Assembly (NCBI GenBank): GCA_949317995.1
Contig: OX439037.1
Coordinates: forward strand, 55,586,080 to 55,650,079
Direction: 5' to 3'
DNA length: 64,000 nucleotides
DNA from: Acholoe squamosa
Lineage: Eukaryota; Annelida; Polychaeta; Phyllodocida; Polynoidae
The notes under the pieces were generated by a model that was given only the letters and a program-made list of their open reading frames with translations, had not been told where the DNA came from and made no database searches. Made by a program: the position numbers and the translations under genes. Positions within the stretch are counted from its first letter, which is position 1. Every line of letters begins with the position of its first letter. Shown piece by piece: positions 47,979 through 60,726 of the stretch.

Positions 47979-48691
47979 CGGAGCCCCAAAAAGGACATAC
48001 AAAAAAGATTTTTTTCATGCAAAAAATATTCCTGCGGGTACAGGAGAATTCCTGTGAATACAGGAGAAATCCTGCAGATACAGGAGAATTCCTGCGGGTA
48101 CAGGAGGATGCATATTGGTATACCGGAGGACTTTTGCTGGTACTTATCTTGAATAGGTGTAGGGCGATGGATACAACCCCCAGTATACGGACATGAACAA
48201 GAATTATTCATGCATCCGCTGGAATTATTTCTACATCCATAAAGATTGTTTGTACATATACAAGAACTGTTTCTGTATCTGCAAGAATTATGTCTGCATC
48301 CACAATATTGTTTTTTTGCACCCACAAGAACTGTTTGTGTACCCCCGAGAATGTTTCTGTACCCACAAAAAACGTTCCTGTATCCACAGGAATAGTTTGT
48401 GTACCCCAAAGAATGTAGCCGCATAAACCGTTTCTGTATCTGCAGTAATAGTTTCTGTACTAGCAGGAATTGTTCAGTACAGGTCTCCAAGAATTGTTCA
48501 GTACCCGCAAGAATATTTTTCTGGGGAAAAACTATTTTAGGTATGTCCTATTAGGGGATGACTTGTTCAGTATCTGCAGGAATTGTTCAATATCTGCAGG
48601 AATTGTTCACTATCTGCAGAAATTATTCAGTACCCGCAAGAATATTTTTTCTGTGGAAAAATATTTTTAGTATGTTCTATTAGGGGCTCCG
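47979..48691. mobile_element. Foldback-like element made of an inverted 21-bp minisatellite (713 bp)
   Basis: The outer ends CGGAGCCCCAAAAAGGACAT and, read inward from 48691, CGGAGCCCCTAATAGAACAT extend as inverted repeats for about 62 bp to TATTCYTGCGGGTAC. TA lies outside both ends (47977-47978 and 48692-48693). Inward, the left arm has tandem CCTGCGGGTACAGGAGAATT units and the right arm has the same unit inverted (GTACCCRCAGGAATTGTTC forms). A third copy of the outer end lies internally at about 48501-48560. The minus strand is open for 178 codons with a 7-residue CGYRNNS-like repeat, explained by the 21-bp period. Such architecture is that of foldback (FB/Galileo-type) transposons. Confidence 0.78.
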
Positions 48692-49018
48692 TACTATTCA
48701 AACCCTCTCATACAATCACTTTAATCCCACCATCGTCTTTCCCTTTTCCCTCTGAGCTTCCCCTCTGATACCATCCCCTTTCCTACTCCCCAATGGGACG
48801 GAATGACAGACAGGATCGACGGTGCTGCTACAAGCTGTGTAGGGTGTTGGTCTCTAGGGAGCGGGGTCGTCAGATGGATGTCAGCCGGCCACCTCCCCTG
48901 TCTTCTACACAAGCTGGATGTCTTACCCACTGTCTGTCCTGTGCCGCCTTGCTTGAGTAACCTCCAACGGAAGTATTGCCATTCATCATTCTTGTCTGTT
49001 GTCCCAGTCAATGCCGTA

Positions 49019-49933
49019 AGCTGGTCAAAATGACTCAATTAAATGAGTCAAAGCTCTATCGCCAGGATGACTCTGTTTTTGAATCTGATGGGGAAGTGAG
49101 TCCAATTCATTTGACCCATTTCATGCATATTATACATTGATATATCCATCTAGAACGTAATGCTAGCATATCCCATGTGGTAATTCGGTAATGAAGTTAA
49201 CCAAAGAATATACTACTATTGGCTAGTTCTATCATGAAAAACCATTAGGTCTACATTGCATACTCTCTCCCACCACATGACATGTATAGTTACTTAATAC
49301 ACGACTCTCTCACCCAAATTATTGAGGGATATAATTAGAATACTCAACAATATCACTTAATAATCTCCAATATTTTTACACATCACTCTAAAAATGTTGA
49401 TATATAAATTTACTCACCTTGTAAATTGTTTAGCCCCATCCATGCCTGGTCTGCTCCAGTGCAGTAACAGTTATGGGGCTTACATTAAGACACATGCAGG
49501 AAGTGGGGATTAGTGTCAAATTGGCTTGGTGGAGGGGGTGTCACTGCAAACAAAGAGCACAGGGTCCCCATGTGACCTGTGTGGCGGAAATAATGCTATA
49601 TGAGTCAAATCGATTTGACTCATCATATGAGTCAAAGCACATTTGACTCAGCCAATGACTTAGTAAAACTGATCTGACTCTGCAATACATCTGAGTCAGT
49701 GGTGGTAGAAGAGTCAATTGTAGTTTACTTGAAATGTATATTGACCTACTTATATGAATTATGAATTATTGATATTCGTATATTGACCTCCATGAAAATA
49801 GCACTAGTATGTGTGTACTTTTTGGTCAATAAAATTCATAAAAACAACAACAACACCATATCACGTGAGTCAAACGACCTGGTAAGTAAGTAAACATGAG
49901 TTTACTCAGGTCACAGAGTCATTCTGACCAGCT
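49019..49933. mobile_element. TA-flanked MITE carrying AP-1 consensus sites (915 bp)
   Basis: The ends are AGCTGGTCAAAATGACTC and, inverted, AGCTGGTCAGAATGACTC (17 of 18). TA flanks both ends (49017-49018 and 49934-49935). Eight exact TGAGTCA/TGACTCA heptamers lie at 49031, 49044, 49601, 49616, 49628, 49644, 49692 and 49866, against about 0.1 expected, with several near-matches. The central 500 bp has almost none. The layout parallels the TGTTTAG element, suggesting subterminal transposase-binding repeats that also match the AP-1/bZIP site. No coding capacity. Confidence 0.82.
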
Positions 49934-52398
49934 TAATTTTTTGTGTGTAGTTGTCTATTCTCTAGATATGATATTTCAAGGATTATATCCTTATTATGTA
50001 CACTAGCCTATACAGATATAACCAGATAACATATTGATTAAAATACCCCCACCGCGTATACTCTGAGGCCAATCTCCTTCCTGTACTGGCATGGTTGGCA
50101 TTTATTATAGCTAACATTATTGTGAGAACCCTCTAACTTAGGCATATCACATGGCTTAGGTGACATAAGTAAATTTGATTCAGAGTACTACCTTTTAGGT
50201 GTCCTTCCATTTGCGGCCTTGTCCCAATTATTTCTCATTGAACTGCAGTACAGGAGGACTTTTGAGATAGGAAATGCATTTATTGAGGGCTGATATGTAA
50301 TAGCCCGCAGCGATTTCTTCTTCCATCATTTTTTTTATATCGAGAACACACACATGAATTGCCGTTATACCATAAACTATATATTGTAACAAAATGGCAT
50401 TGCCGCACATAGTTGCTCTTCTTTTTCGTCCATGGTGTTCAAACAGATAAGGCAGCGACCAGGCAGATAGTAACCCATAAGAGCCACATGATTCAAAATC
50501 CATGCTCTGTGCTCATCATAATGCACCAGGACAATGCTAACGAGTCTCCTCGCCAGCCTATAGCACTAGAGCCTAGCCTTAGAGGTTATGCCATGGACAC
50601 TCCATGGTCGGAATGACACATGAATATAGCTCTGGTGGTCGAATGGACATGTCCATTCACCTTAACGACAAAAGAGTAACAATGTACCCTTAATACTATG
50701 TGGTCCTCAAATGAGTTTAATGGTACAACTGTGTCTCATTATGGACACTCCCTTGCTACCTCACGCCATTTGTATAAATGTAAAAAATGATACATCCTTC
50801 TAGAAGAAGACATCAAATAGATGAGGTCTCCTGGTCCTGCTGGGTAAGATGCACTATCAGTCAGCTCTACTGATTATCTTCTCCTGCAGAAACAGAGCTA
50901 ATGAAACTGTCTGAAAAGCCATTACGGCTTCGGTCTGATAAGATAGGCAAAAACAGTTCCAGAACCTCAAGTCGACCATTTATCAGGGTCCTAAATTAGG
51001 CTCGATGCCGTACAACGGTCTTACCAAGCCTCAATTCCAATTACACTTAACTTCCATTTTCCGCAAGATTACCGATATTGTTCGGTCTAGTGCCTTGCAG
51101 CATTCCTACGCTTAAAGCAGTTATTTTCACTCAAATGCAGTTGAATTCATGCACTCGTTTGGAGCAGCAGTTAACTGCGTGATACTCGTGGATTTGTTGG
51201 GTGAAATTAAGAGAGTCCTAAATTTAGAGCAGTTGATTAATGCAATCATATCTGCAGACGGTTTAGAAAAGAATTCACCTTCTCCCGATTACCTTGTAAC
51301 CAAATTAATCTAATGTTTCGTGTTCTGAAAGTCTGTTTTATCAAGCACTCCAGGGACTTTCTAATTCAGATCAGAATGGGACACGGATAGACAAAGTTTA
51401 CTGAACTATAAGGAAAGAAGAATACATGTAGTCTTTGGCTTAACTGAGATCAAATAACCACAATGATGTCGAGGAGGAAGCTATTTGTAAATGCCTAATA
51501 TAGGGTATTTACAAGTAGAGGGATAAAACTGGCATGGGGATCGCGATTTTGGATCTAATGTAACGAGACTTGGGCTGCGCTCTTCCAATGAGATTTTTAC
51601 TATGTATTGAAGGGCGCAGACGACTGACCTCCAGAACCAACCTATCTGAAGATGGGCATGTATCAGCTTTTACACATAGTGATCGGAGGAACCAGTAACT
51701 TCCAGTTAACGCCCTACATAAGAGCGGTCCAAATGACACACATGCTCCAGGTGAGGAGGGCACTGCGGGTTACAGCCCCATCCATAAGGCTGCTCCATGG
51801 TGGAGGCTGGGTGAAGTGGGGCCTGGTGTTGGCTGTTATTGCTCTCTACCTATTAGTTTGTCGTGCAGCTGACCAACTTGCCGCCGCCATCCAACCCGCG
51901 TCACTTGCCACCGCCTCTAGTCTCATTCCATGCCCATTACCATTTCAGTCCCCTGCCGGCCCATTCCAGCGAGCCCTTAACCCTCTAGATACGACAGAAT
52001 GCCCCAAAGTTAACATTCATTTACTGTCAATGTCATGACACTTCAATACAGTCTCGCTCAGTAACGCCCTTGTAGGAGATTGATGAATAATGCTCAAGCT
52101 GCATAAACCAAGAAGCACATAATAAAGTATTGAACAGTCACTTGCCAGGAGCACATCCAAATTATACTGTATATTAGTGCTTCATAAATCATGCTTTCCA
52201 TATAGGTCATTCACCCTTGTCCCAGCCTGGGCCATTCACAGGGCCCACCTGCAACTCACTTCTCACTGTCCCACACATACATGTATAACGTCTATTACGG
52301 CGATAACCTAGATATCTGCTTGTATAATGTAAGCAGGCCGGGTTAAGGAAAGGAGTGGACACATACTCTTCATCCTGTATTTGTTTTGTATTCATTAC

Positions 52399-52770
52399 AG
52401 GATTTTCCTCTAATCTAACCTTGTATACCATTCTTAGTGCCCTATTTTGTAACAATTGTAATTCTCTATTTTCCCCTCTATAGTCCCTATCCCAAATGTA
52501 ATCACAATAATCTAGAATCAGTAGAATCATAGATTTAAATACAGTAAGTGCAGCATATTCATTTAACAAATTCCTTACTCTACCCATTTGATATATTTTT
52601 CATCTAACATACCTCATTGTATTGGCTCGATGCTCAACAAACTTGAGTTCTGTATCAAGCGTTAAACCTAAGTACAGGAAGTTTTCAACTTTTTCTAATA
52701 CTACATTATTTAGAGTGAAAATTGTTTGATCATTGGGATTTGTATTAAAGGCCATCAATTTTGTTTTTCT
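52399..52770 (-). mobile_element. LINE reverse transcriptase C-terminal remnant
   Basis: Read on the minus strand from 52770, the frame gives KTKLMAFNTN, then VENFLYLGLTLDTELKF, a TGA stop at 52602-52600, and then ALTVFKSMILLILDYCDYIW and ENRELQLLQNRALRMVYKV. This order (K-T-K-x-M-x-F, YLGLxLD, SLILPILDYxDxxW-like, LQLLQNRAxR) is the thumb and post-RT region of jockey/CR1-like non-LTR retrotransposons. The palm with the YADD motif, the endonuclease and both ends are missing. The open frame continues to 52207 without recognisable similarity. It is a dead, truncated insertion antisense to the CUB gene. Confidence 0.85.
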
Positions 52771-53435
52771 AGCTTAAAGGTGTCAACCCTTTTTGTATAC
52801 ATAGATCTAGTGTTTGTACATATTATTTTAGCCCCTTCATGGGGATAAGTTCATGCAAGAACATCATTTAATATGATAACAACTTGACATTAATGATGAG
52901 GTTGAGAATGAAAATGATTGTGCATGATACTGGAAAACGGGGGGCGGGGGCTACGGTTATTCTTATTCTACGGTTGAATTTAGATAAATTACCTTAACCG
53001 TTGTAGTATGATTATTCTCGTGATCTGTGCCAGTAATGCCACCATAAAGAAAGACCCCATTTTCTTCTTTACCCCCATTAAAGCAGTTCCCACAATCGCT
53101 ACTATAGGAACACTATAACAGTACCCGAGACAGAGTATATTATCTGGCCCAAACCTCAACGCACGAGCCCGCAGATGAATAAGCCCCGCTGGGTGACGGA
53201 GAGGCATATCTATAATACCCAAATTGCATCATGATTCGCTGCTTCGATTCCAGGAGACAGATGGGGTCGGCGACTGTGTGGCAGCCAACCAGGCTAGTGG
53301 TGGGAAGTTTGGCATAGGATGGTGGTCTCCAAATAGGGCGAGGTGTTCGTTTGTTAACGGTACTCTTTTATCAAACACCTTGTGAAGATCAATGCTCCAA
53401 CGTGTCAGAGGCTCTCTGAAGCTCAATAGAGTCGC

Positions 53436-53697
53436 CTGGAGGGTCTTGCCAAAAGAAAACGAGGAAGTGTGTTTGTAAATCTTTTCAGAGAGTGCTGAGG
53501 AAAACATGTAATGCCTAACTCGTTTTCATTGTATTGTAAAAAAAAAGTACAGCAGAATGAATGGAAAACTCTTTTTGAGGTGTAAAAAAAAGAGTGCACG
53601 TTTCATCTAAACGATTATCCAAACAATCTTTTAGCAATACAAAAACGTGCACATTTTCTTATGTGGTCCTCGTTTCTTTTTTGGCAAGACCCTCCAG
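53436..53697. mobile_element. MITE family B, copy 2, inverted (262 bp)
   Basis: It starts CTGGAGGGTCTTGCC and ends GGCAAGACCCTCCAG. It aligns full length with the reverse complement of 30960-31218, with small indels in A runs. A 92-codon minus-strand frame overlaps it but is not conserved with the other copy. No target duplication is visible. Confidence 0.87.
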
Positions 53698-54169
53698 TAC
53701 TACTATATTTCTAAATCTGCTTGTGCCAGATGCCCTTGGTTAACCCCTTGCTTGGGCACTATGTATTGCCCTACGTTAGAACATACCCAGTGAGTAATTG
53801 CCCTTCCTAACGACCAATGTCAGGCATCTATTATAACCACCTGGTGCAGGGGTTGGGGAGTTGGGTCACGTCCTTTCGCACCCTGCTCTGGGAGACGTAT
53901 ACAAATGACATATTCTGGTCATGTCTCACGGCCGTCAACGTCAGGCCGATTTATGACGCCACCTGGTGTATATTCTCCTCACCAGCATTCCCAACGTCCA
54001 CTGCAGGAACTCTCCCGGGATAACTTGTTCCTTCCCACGTCCATAAAGCCAGCATCCTTTACATCGTACACACCATACATAATCTGTATACAAAGTGCTC
54101 TTCATGATCGATAACACTTATCTAGAAATTAAGCAGGGCTGTGTATTGCCTAGCACAGAGTACAACTAA

Positions 54170-54484
54170 GGGAGTGGTCATTATTTATCAACAGAGGGGG
54201 TGGTGGTTTTTCGTGGGGACGCATGAAAATTTTTTACGCCCCCCCTCGACGGCAGTCAAAATCTTTTGTGCCCCCCCCGCGCCAGAGGTGCGGAGAGTTT
54301 TTGCACCCCTCTTTGATCTATAGTAGCGCGCGGACTTTTTTGCTAAAAAGAGGGTGAATTTTTTTAGCCCCCCCCTCAAGAGGGGTCACAAATTTTTTAG
54401 CTCCCCCCCTCGGGAGGGGTCTGTAAATTTTACGCCCCCCTCAAACCCACCACCCCCCCGTGTTGATAAATAATGACCACTCCC
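54170..54484. mobile_element. Harbinger-like MITE with TAA duplication (315 bp)
   Basis: The terminal inverted repeats begin GGGAGTGGTCATTATTTATC and are perfect for 24 bp. TAA duplications lie at 54167-54169 and 54485-54487, pointing to PIF/Harbinger. The interior consists of about six short subrepeats in which an AATTTTTTA-like stretch precedes a C7 run. Copies with perfect ends suggest fairly recent activity. Confidence 0.88.
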
Positions 54485-57400
54485 TAAAGCTCCCCATAGT
54501 ATTTTGCCAGTAGGAATGGGCTTGATGACTTATATGTACTGTATAAGAGGCGCTAGTCAGATAGGAACCACATCTTTTTTCACACTACCATGCAATAGAG
54601 TATTTAAGGAGATTACAAAGATGGATGAATGGTTCTACGTATATGTTCTGCATCAGGAATGACAAAGAAAAACGAATTGGGGCCATGTCTATTGTGACAT
54701 TATTCCGACACCTTAGGGAAAGCCCCCTACTCCCATGAAAGCCAGGAAAGCTCCCAGTTGCTCCCCTATCTGACACTCAAATCCTCCATTCCCCATCCTC
54801 CAGTAGTCTACTTTCTGTGCTGCCTCCAAGATGACTGATTGGGAGATATTCGTTTTTGACCTGAGGACAGCCGTCAGGTTGAAATTAGCGTAGCTCGCTA
54901 TGCAGCCGGTGCCTCCAGGGGTGTCGGGGGTAGTCCCCGAGGTGCTGTGATATAACACTGAGGTGCAGGGAGGTGGCAAGCACCCCAGGCCAGTGGGACC
55001 CCACCAGGCCCAACATCACCCCTCGGGGCACATTCCACCTTCTAGCCTTTTCTTTTTTTTATAATATGCTTGATCCCATTATCAGGCCTGAATCAAGATG
55101 GATTCGGCCTAGCCTCCCATAATCAGCCCTGCGCAGACTTCCAATGTGGAGCTCGCGCCATGAAGTCTGTTTATCAGCCAATCAGAGGGTAATATGTTAT
55201 TCACCCCGGGACAGTAAAGGGCCACAGAGGGGTCGGCCAAACCACGAAGGGTGAAATGGAGGGTGGTGTGGATCTGCAGCCTGTGGTTGGCCCAACAGGC
55301 CGGGGATGGGCTGAGGGTGTGGGTCGGTAGGAGGGGGGTGCTCGTGACTGCTTTAACAACGATATCACTTCTGCCCTCTAGGATCTTCTTCAAACTTTTT
55401 CTCGCCCTCAGTTTGTCCTGAGGCATAAAAAGACACGAGGAGTGCCTTGGCACACCCATAATTCTGCCAGCTCCCAGCAACCTAATTCCACCCCTTGTGG
55501 CGAATTCCTCTCGGATACCGATCCCATTGCCTGAGGTGACGTTATGATATACACAGATTTTTTTTACCAATGCCGTGTGTCTTCCTCATGGCTCCATTGT
55601 GGGTTCTTTTTAAAACAAAGACAGCCTCATTACAAAAGGAAGACGTAGCTTTAGATATCGATTGACTAAATGAGAGAACAAAAGAACCTCTATGACTTAC
55701 ATCCAAGACAAGTGGGTGTTTTTGCTGTTGCTCTGTTGATAAAAGCAGGGAGGCTTTGGCGATGTGCGCCACACAGCATGGTGCCCAACTCTCTCACTAG
55801 GCATCGCCATCAGCGTTCTTCAAAGGGACGCCTATCGGCGGACTCTTACGGCAAGCCAAACCGATAAGATCAGCTCTGATATGATATTTATGTCGCCGTT
55901 CATCTTTTATGCTCTATAGGGATTCGCATAGCAACCCCTCCCTGTGGTTGAGGGTGCCTTCGCCCCAGCGGCGACAACCCCAGATCAATACCATCATTTA
56001 GACACCCCCTAACCACCCCCTCCACTCTGCTCCTACCTTCTTATATCAATACACTACCAACGACAACAACATTGATAGCAATCTTGACCATGACATCACT
56101 TTAGACTGAGAGAAAGTTGGAGGTCTAGCAAATTGGGGAGTATACAGCGGATCAATACGGCATAGAAGCAACTTCAACACATCAGATGCCTAAGATCAGG
56201 CTGTGGTATGCTGAATAGAAAGTGCTGTGCATTGATGAAGGTTGGTAGGCCCAATCTGTAAATGAGCTGCTCCCTGTTGGGTGATAGGTACAATTTACAG
56301 ATGTCATTCTACATGGTCTCTGTGATTATATTCTTCCCTCCTGCTGTCCAAGTTTTCCCTGAGGAGCTGACCATACAAGGCAGTCCCACCACGCATCGTT
56401 GTAACCTGCACACCACCCTTGTATGGGAACCTGATAGAGGTCGGTGTTGGACATGTACAATCGGTGTTAGTCGGGGGGGGGGGTGGGCTATTTCTGAACA
56501 GGTCAGGATTTTACCATCCCAGTCGTACCGAAATTCCCATAAAAATAGCATTGACATTTGCGATCGTAGTACATTAAGAAATGACATCCTGGATAGTCTG
56601 GGTACATAAGTATTTCAGTATGCCTTCCACATTACAATACCTCCATATGTACATATAATTTTTGTGTAGTTTTAGCCATGAAATTGTCACAACTATTATG
56701 AGCAACTTTGGCAATTTCATAAATTGTTTTGAGCTAGAATGAATCCTCCTACACTTGTCAAAGACATAATTACACAACTACCAGCTAAAATCGCCTTAGA
56801 TGCATCCAGGTACACCCAATCAAAAACAAATTTGTCATAAGTCAGGACAATGGCATTAAGATAGTGCGCTAAACCACCGAATAAGATCACCCTATGAGCT
56901 TAGCCACAATCAATCAAGCAACGAATTGGTTATAGGACAAGGGCAATGATATGTCGATGCAATTTCTGGCCTTGAAGAGATATTTGCCTATTTGTGGATA
57001 ATTACCTTACTGCTGTGGCGACCTTTCCATATTTTGCGACTTACATGACTTCTACAAGCAATGTTGCGTCCTCCCTGGTTAACCAGCTGCCATTTTCAGA
57101 TAGAAACCAATTGCCTGTCCTTGTAGTTTAATGGATTTATGTGCCCCAGCAGTAGCCCCCCCTCCCCCCAAACACTCTGCATTCAGAGTCCAGCAATACA
57201 AATGCAGGGACGCCCTTATTGTGAGGGCCTGTTTGTGATTACAGGACTTGGCGTTATTGTATTACCCGAGGATCAGCTCCCAAATCGAATCCTCTTGATA
57301 GGATGGGGGCTGCTGCCTGGCTGATCGCTAAGTGACATACTTGTGCTGATCCTGCCACAGTAGGAGCGCCAAAGTGGGTATTCTCACTGGCTAAATCCGA

Positions 57401-59951
57401 TTGGGCGGATTGGAGAATGGCACCCCAACCTTACTGAACCAGCCCTTGCTGCCCTCTCGACAAAACGACCTGATTGCCATCAGGTTGGGGTCCTCAGTGT
57501 AGGAATAGCTACAGATAGTCAGACTGACAGTACAGGGGCCTGTAATGGTTGCTCGTCTGATGACCATCGTTCTCCGGCTCATTGGAGCTGGTCTGTAGTG
57601 CCATTCACAAGCCCTGCATCCAGTAAAGTACCCTCCACCAGCGTCATCTCATTCATCCCTTTATTTTCTCTATTACCTTGTCTCCCTGTTTTTGATGCTG
57701 GTTCACTGTCTGGTATTGTTGCCCTAGGTATTCCCATTGGCCCTCCACTGTCTGCTGGTTTTTTTTTCAATATCAGAGTTTTCTATGAAATGTCAGGGCT
57801 TGTGTAACTTGGATCATGTTTCAGTAGTTTCGAAGACAGGTTCAGCCAGCTACAACTGGAGATGGGTCAAATCTTAGCAGGTGATCTTAGGATTTTGGCC
57901 TTGGTGACTAAATAGCTGGCTACATTACTGGGTGATCGTACTGCCTGCTGGCTAAATATCCACCACAACAGTGCCTCAATAAGGTATCCTGGTATGACAA
58001 CCCTCTGTGTGAATAATTAGTGGGTAACCTTAGCTGCTGCCCTCTGCACTCCTTTGCTCACATGTATCCAATCTGGGCTCTTCACACTACTACCTATAAC
58101 ACTGTGGCCAGCGCCTTTGACTCTGGGATGGCAGGTTCTTTTCTAAAGAATAAAATATCATTTGGAAATGTGTGGTGTTTCACCTAAGAATTGAGTATTA
58201 CTTCCACACATGGGCCAACTATGTAGTTATTATAGTATGCAGTGGGAGCACTAGGCCTTACAAAGCTGTCATGCCTGTCATACCTAACCCTCACCCACCA
58301 TGGCTTTCTTATAAAATTACAAAGGATATCACACCTAGCTGACACCTCAGCCCTACTACTGGGTGCTATGACTTCATAGTGGTGTGTATTGAGCCAGTAG
58401 TTGAATAAATAGCAGCTGCTATTTTGAGGCCTCTACTGGAGCTCACTATGTTGTCACTGGTATGGAGTCATTTCTTACACCTCCCACTATGATTTGAGGG
58501 TGTCCAGTTTGGAAACTATTGAAACACGATCCAGAATCTATTTCTCCACACTAAAGGACATGACGGCTGTGTCATTCCTACATTTCTTACAGACATCCCT
58601 TGTAAAGTCACACCTTGCATGCAATATCACACTGACTGTTTTCATTTCTTATTTACACCCCATGTAAAATGCTCAATTACATGTAATATCACACAGATAT
58701 TTTGGATATAAGGCCACGGGAAGAAAGGGAGACATGACATTGGCAAAGGAGAACCAGGAGAAAGCCAATAGAGTACGCCCCTTAGAACCTGCAGCTAAAA
58801 GCATTCTCGATAAGAGATGGGGGACGCATTGATGGCATCGCATGACTAAGGGCTTTCTCAGGATATTAGTGACCAATGTGCTGACCGACGGATGAGGTAT
58901 ATCTAGAAGCTACAATTTCTGAACTCAGATTAACCCCTCGAGGACAACATGATGTCAAAAGGTAAATTTGTTGCCCTGGCAAATGACTCACCAGAAATAC
59001 ACTGGAAGTGTATACACATGCTATTAGGAGTGTACCAGTCATGAAGGGTGCACGAACATAGCCCCACAAGTAAATAGCAAGGGGTTTGTTTTAGTACACT
59101 ATATCATATCACACATTCAAATCATACCTTTTAGGTGGGATCACAGAGGTGTAATGGTACCCTGCCGGTACTTACCTTTATTACCCACATTATAGGTAGT
59201 GGTAAGATTGGGAGTCATAAGTGGTACAACCCCTTGAGCCCAGCAGCAAAACAGAGGCCCTGCAGAATGTACACTGACTTTGTAGCACCTCCCAATTCTG
59301 TACCATTGTACAGGTCGATTGTAGCCCCTCCAGTAGTATAAGTTTGGGCTGATGCTACGTTGTATTGAAACAGCCTCCTGGGCTATATGTACATTCATAT
59401 GTCCCAAGTCCTTGAAGGTTAGCACGGTCTATACCATAAACAATTTCATAAAGTTTGGGTCTAGAAGAGTGATGTCAAACATGCTATTTGTCCAGAAGAG
59501 TTAGATAAGAAGTTCAATCTATGTGTACTAATGCAATGTGTATGTAATCAAAGAGCAGGCATATGTAAATTGACGGGAATCGATCTGGTGGCGGTTAGAC
59601 AGCGACCTTGGTCCAAGGCGACATGGGAATCGGTCGCTGGTTTGCTTTTGCCTTACGCCCTTATTTGTCTGTGGTCGCTCAGCGGAAAGTCGGAGAGTTG
59701 GCAACGCTGTAGAGGCCGGGCCATTGGGCTGGGGTGATCGATACAAGGACCAACGAACCAATACCAGCTCGGTAGCTGCTCTGATCTATGCCACCGCCGA
59801 CTAAAGCATCCTCTGGTGGACCACGGACGCTAACTTGCCAAATATGGTCACTAGACAAAGATTGGAATGGCGCAGCAGTACTGTATTTTTATAATTATGC
59901 AGTTCACACGTCCAGTTTAATTTTGTTTGCATTCATGGCTTACCTATCTCA

Positions 59952-60020
59952 GAGACTGTGTGGACTAGTTGGTAAAACGAATGGATTAAGAGCTGCCATT
60001 AGTTGGTTTGACAGTCCTCC
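59952..60020 (+). other. tRNA-like A and B boxes, possible SINE head
   Basis: TGGACTAGTTGGTAAAACG (59961) resembles the tRNA A box and D-arm consensus TGGCTCAGTTGGTAGAGCG. GGTTTGACAGTCC begins at 60005, 44 bp later, like the B box GGTTCGAATCC at its tRNA spacing. No proper cloverleaf forms, so it is not a functional tRNA. A decayed tRNA-derived SINE is the likely reading; no poly-A or simple tail was identified. Confidence 0.4.
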
Positions 60021-60726
60021 TAAACTAGGGTTGTTATTTCGACCTTTTCCCGATAAGCCTGAATAGTATACAGACACATAGCTCATATCAGGTAACAGAT
60101 AACTAACTGTAAACAGACCAAAGACATACATCTAACAATACCACCTTCATGATTTCCCTCCCATTTCATTCCCATCCCTGGCAGATACACCAACCCCCTT
60201 CATTGCCACCGGTCTAAATTGCATGTGTCTATTTCATGGATGCCTAGAGGAGTATTTCACTGGCATTCTAAGTGCGTAAACAACCTTCCAACCCTATTGC
60301 ACCCACTGGAAGACCAGGATATTGCGAGTCAGCAGCTTTAAATGGCAACATAGGCTCATAAACCCTGCCTCGGTGTGCCAAACTGAAACTTCAGTAAGCC
60401 CGATGAATGTGTGATCGTGCAAACCTTATTTCAACACGAAGATCCAGCAAAAAAGGCAATCAACATGCAAGACCATAACTAGAAGCTGGTCAGGAATGAT
60501 TTCACTAATTTTCCTCTCACGTGTTATTTTAGTCGAAAGGCATTAGATCATGATTTTTCATGAATACATTCCACGCTCGTATTCTTTATGGTGCATGGTG
60601 CGTTTAGCCTATAGCAATATAAATGGAGTGGTGTGGTCCTTCAACATGGAGCTACAGTAGGATTGAATCACAAGAAGCCAGACACCAACTGAGCACATAT
60701 TATTACCTTTAGAGGTGAATGCACAA

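Noticed and set aside
47954..48490. 178-codon minus-strand frame with cysteine heptad repeats
   Set aside because: It is the translation of a 21-bp minisatellite inside the foldback-like element; the period keeps the frame open.
51652..52038. 128-codon plus-strand frame with a hydrophobic stretch
   Set aside because: One Leu/Val/Ala-rich segment looks membrane-like, but there is no family match, no splice context and no promoter.
55109..55570. 153-codon minus-strand frame
   Set aside because: No domain or repeat signature recognised; G/C-rich intron DNA gives long chance frames.
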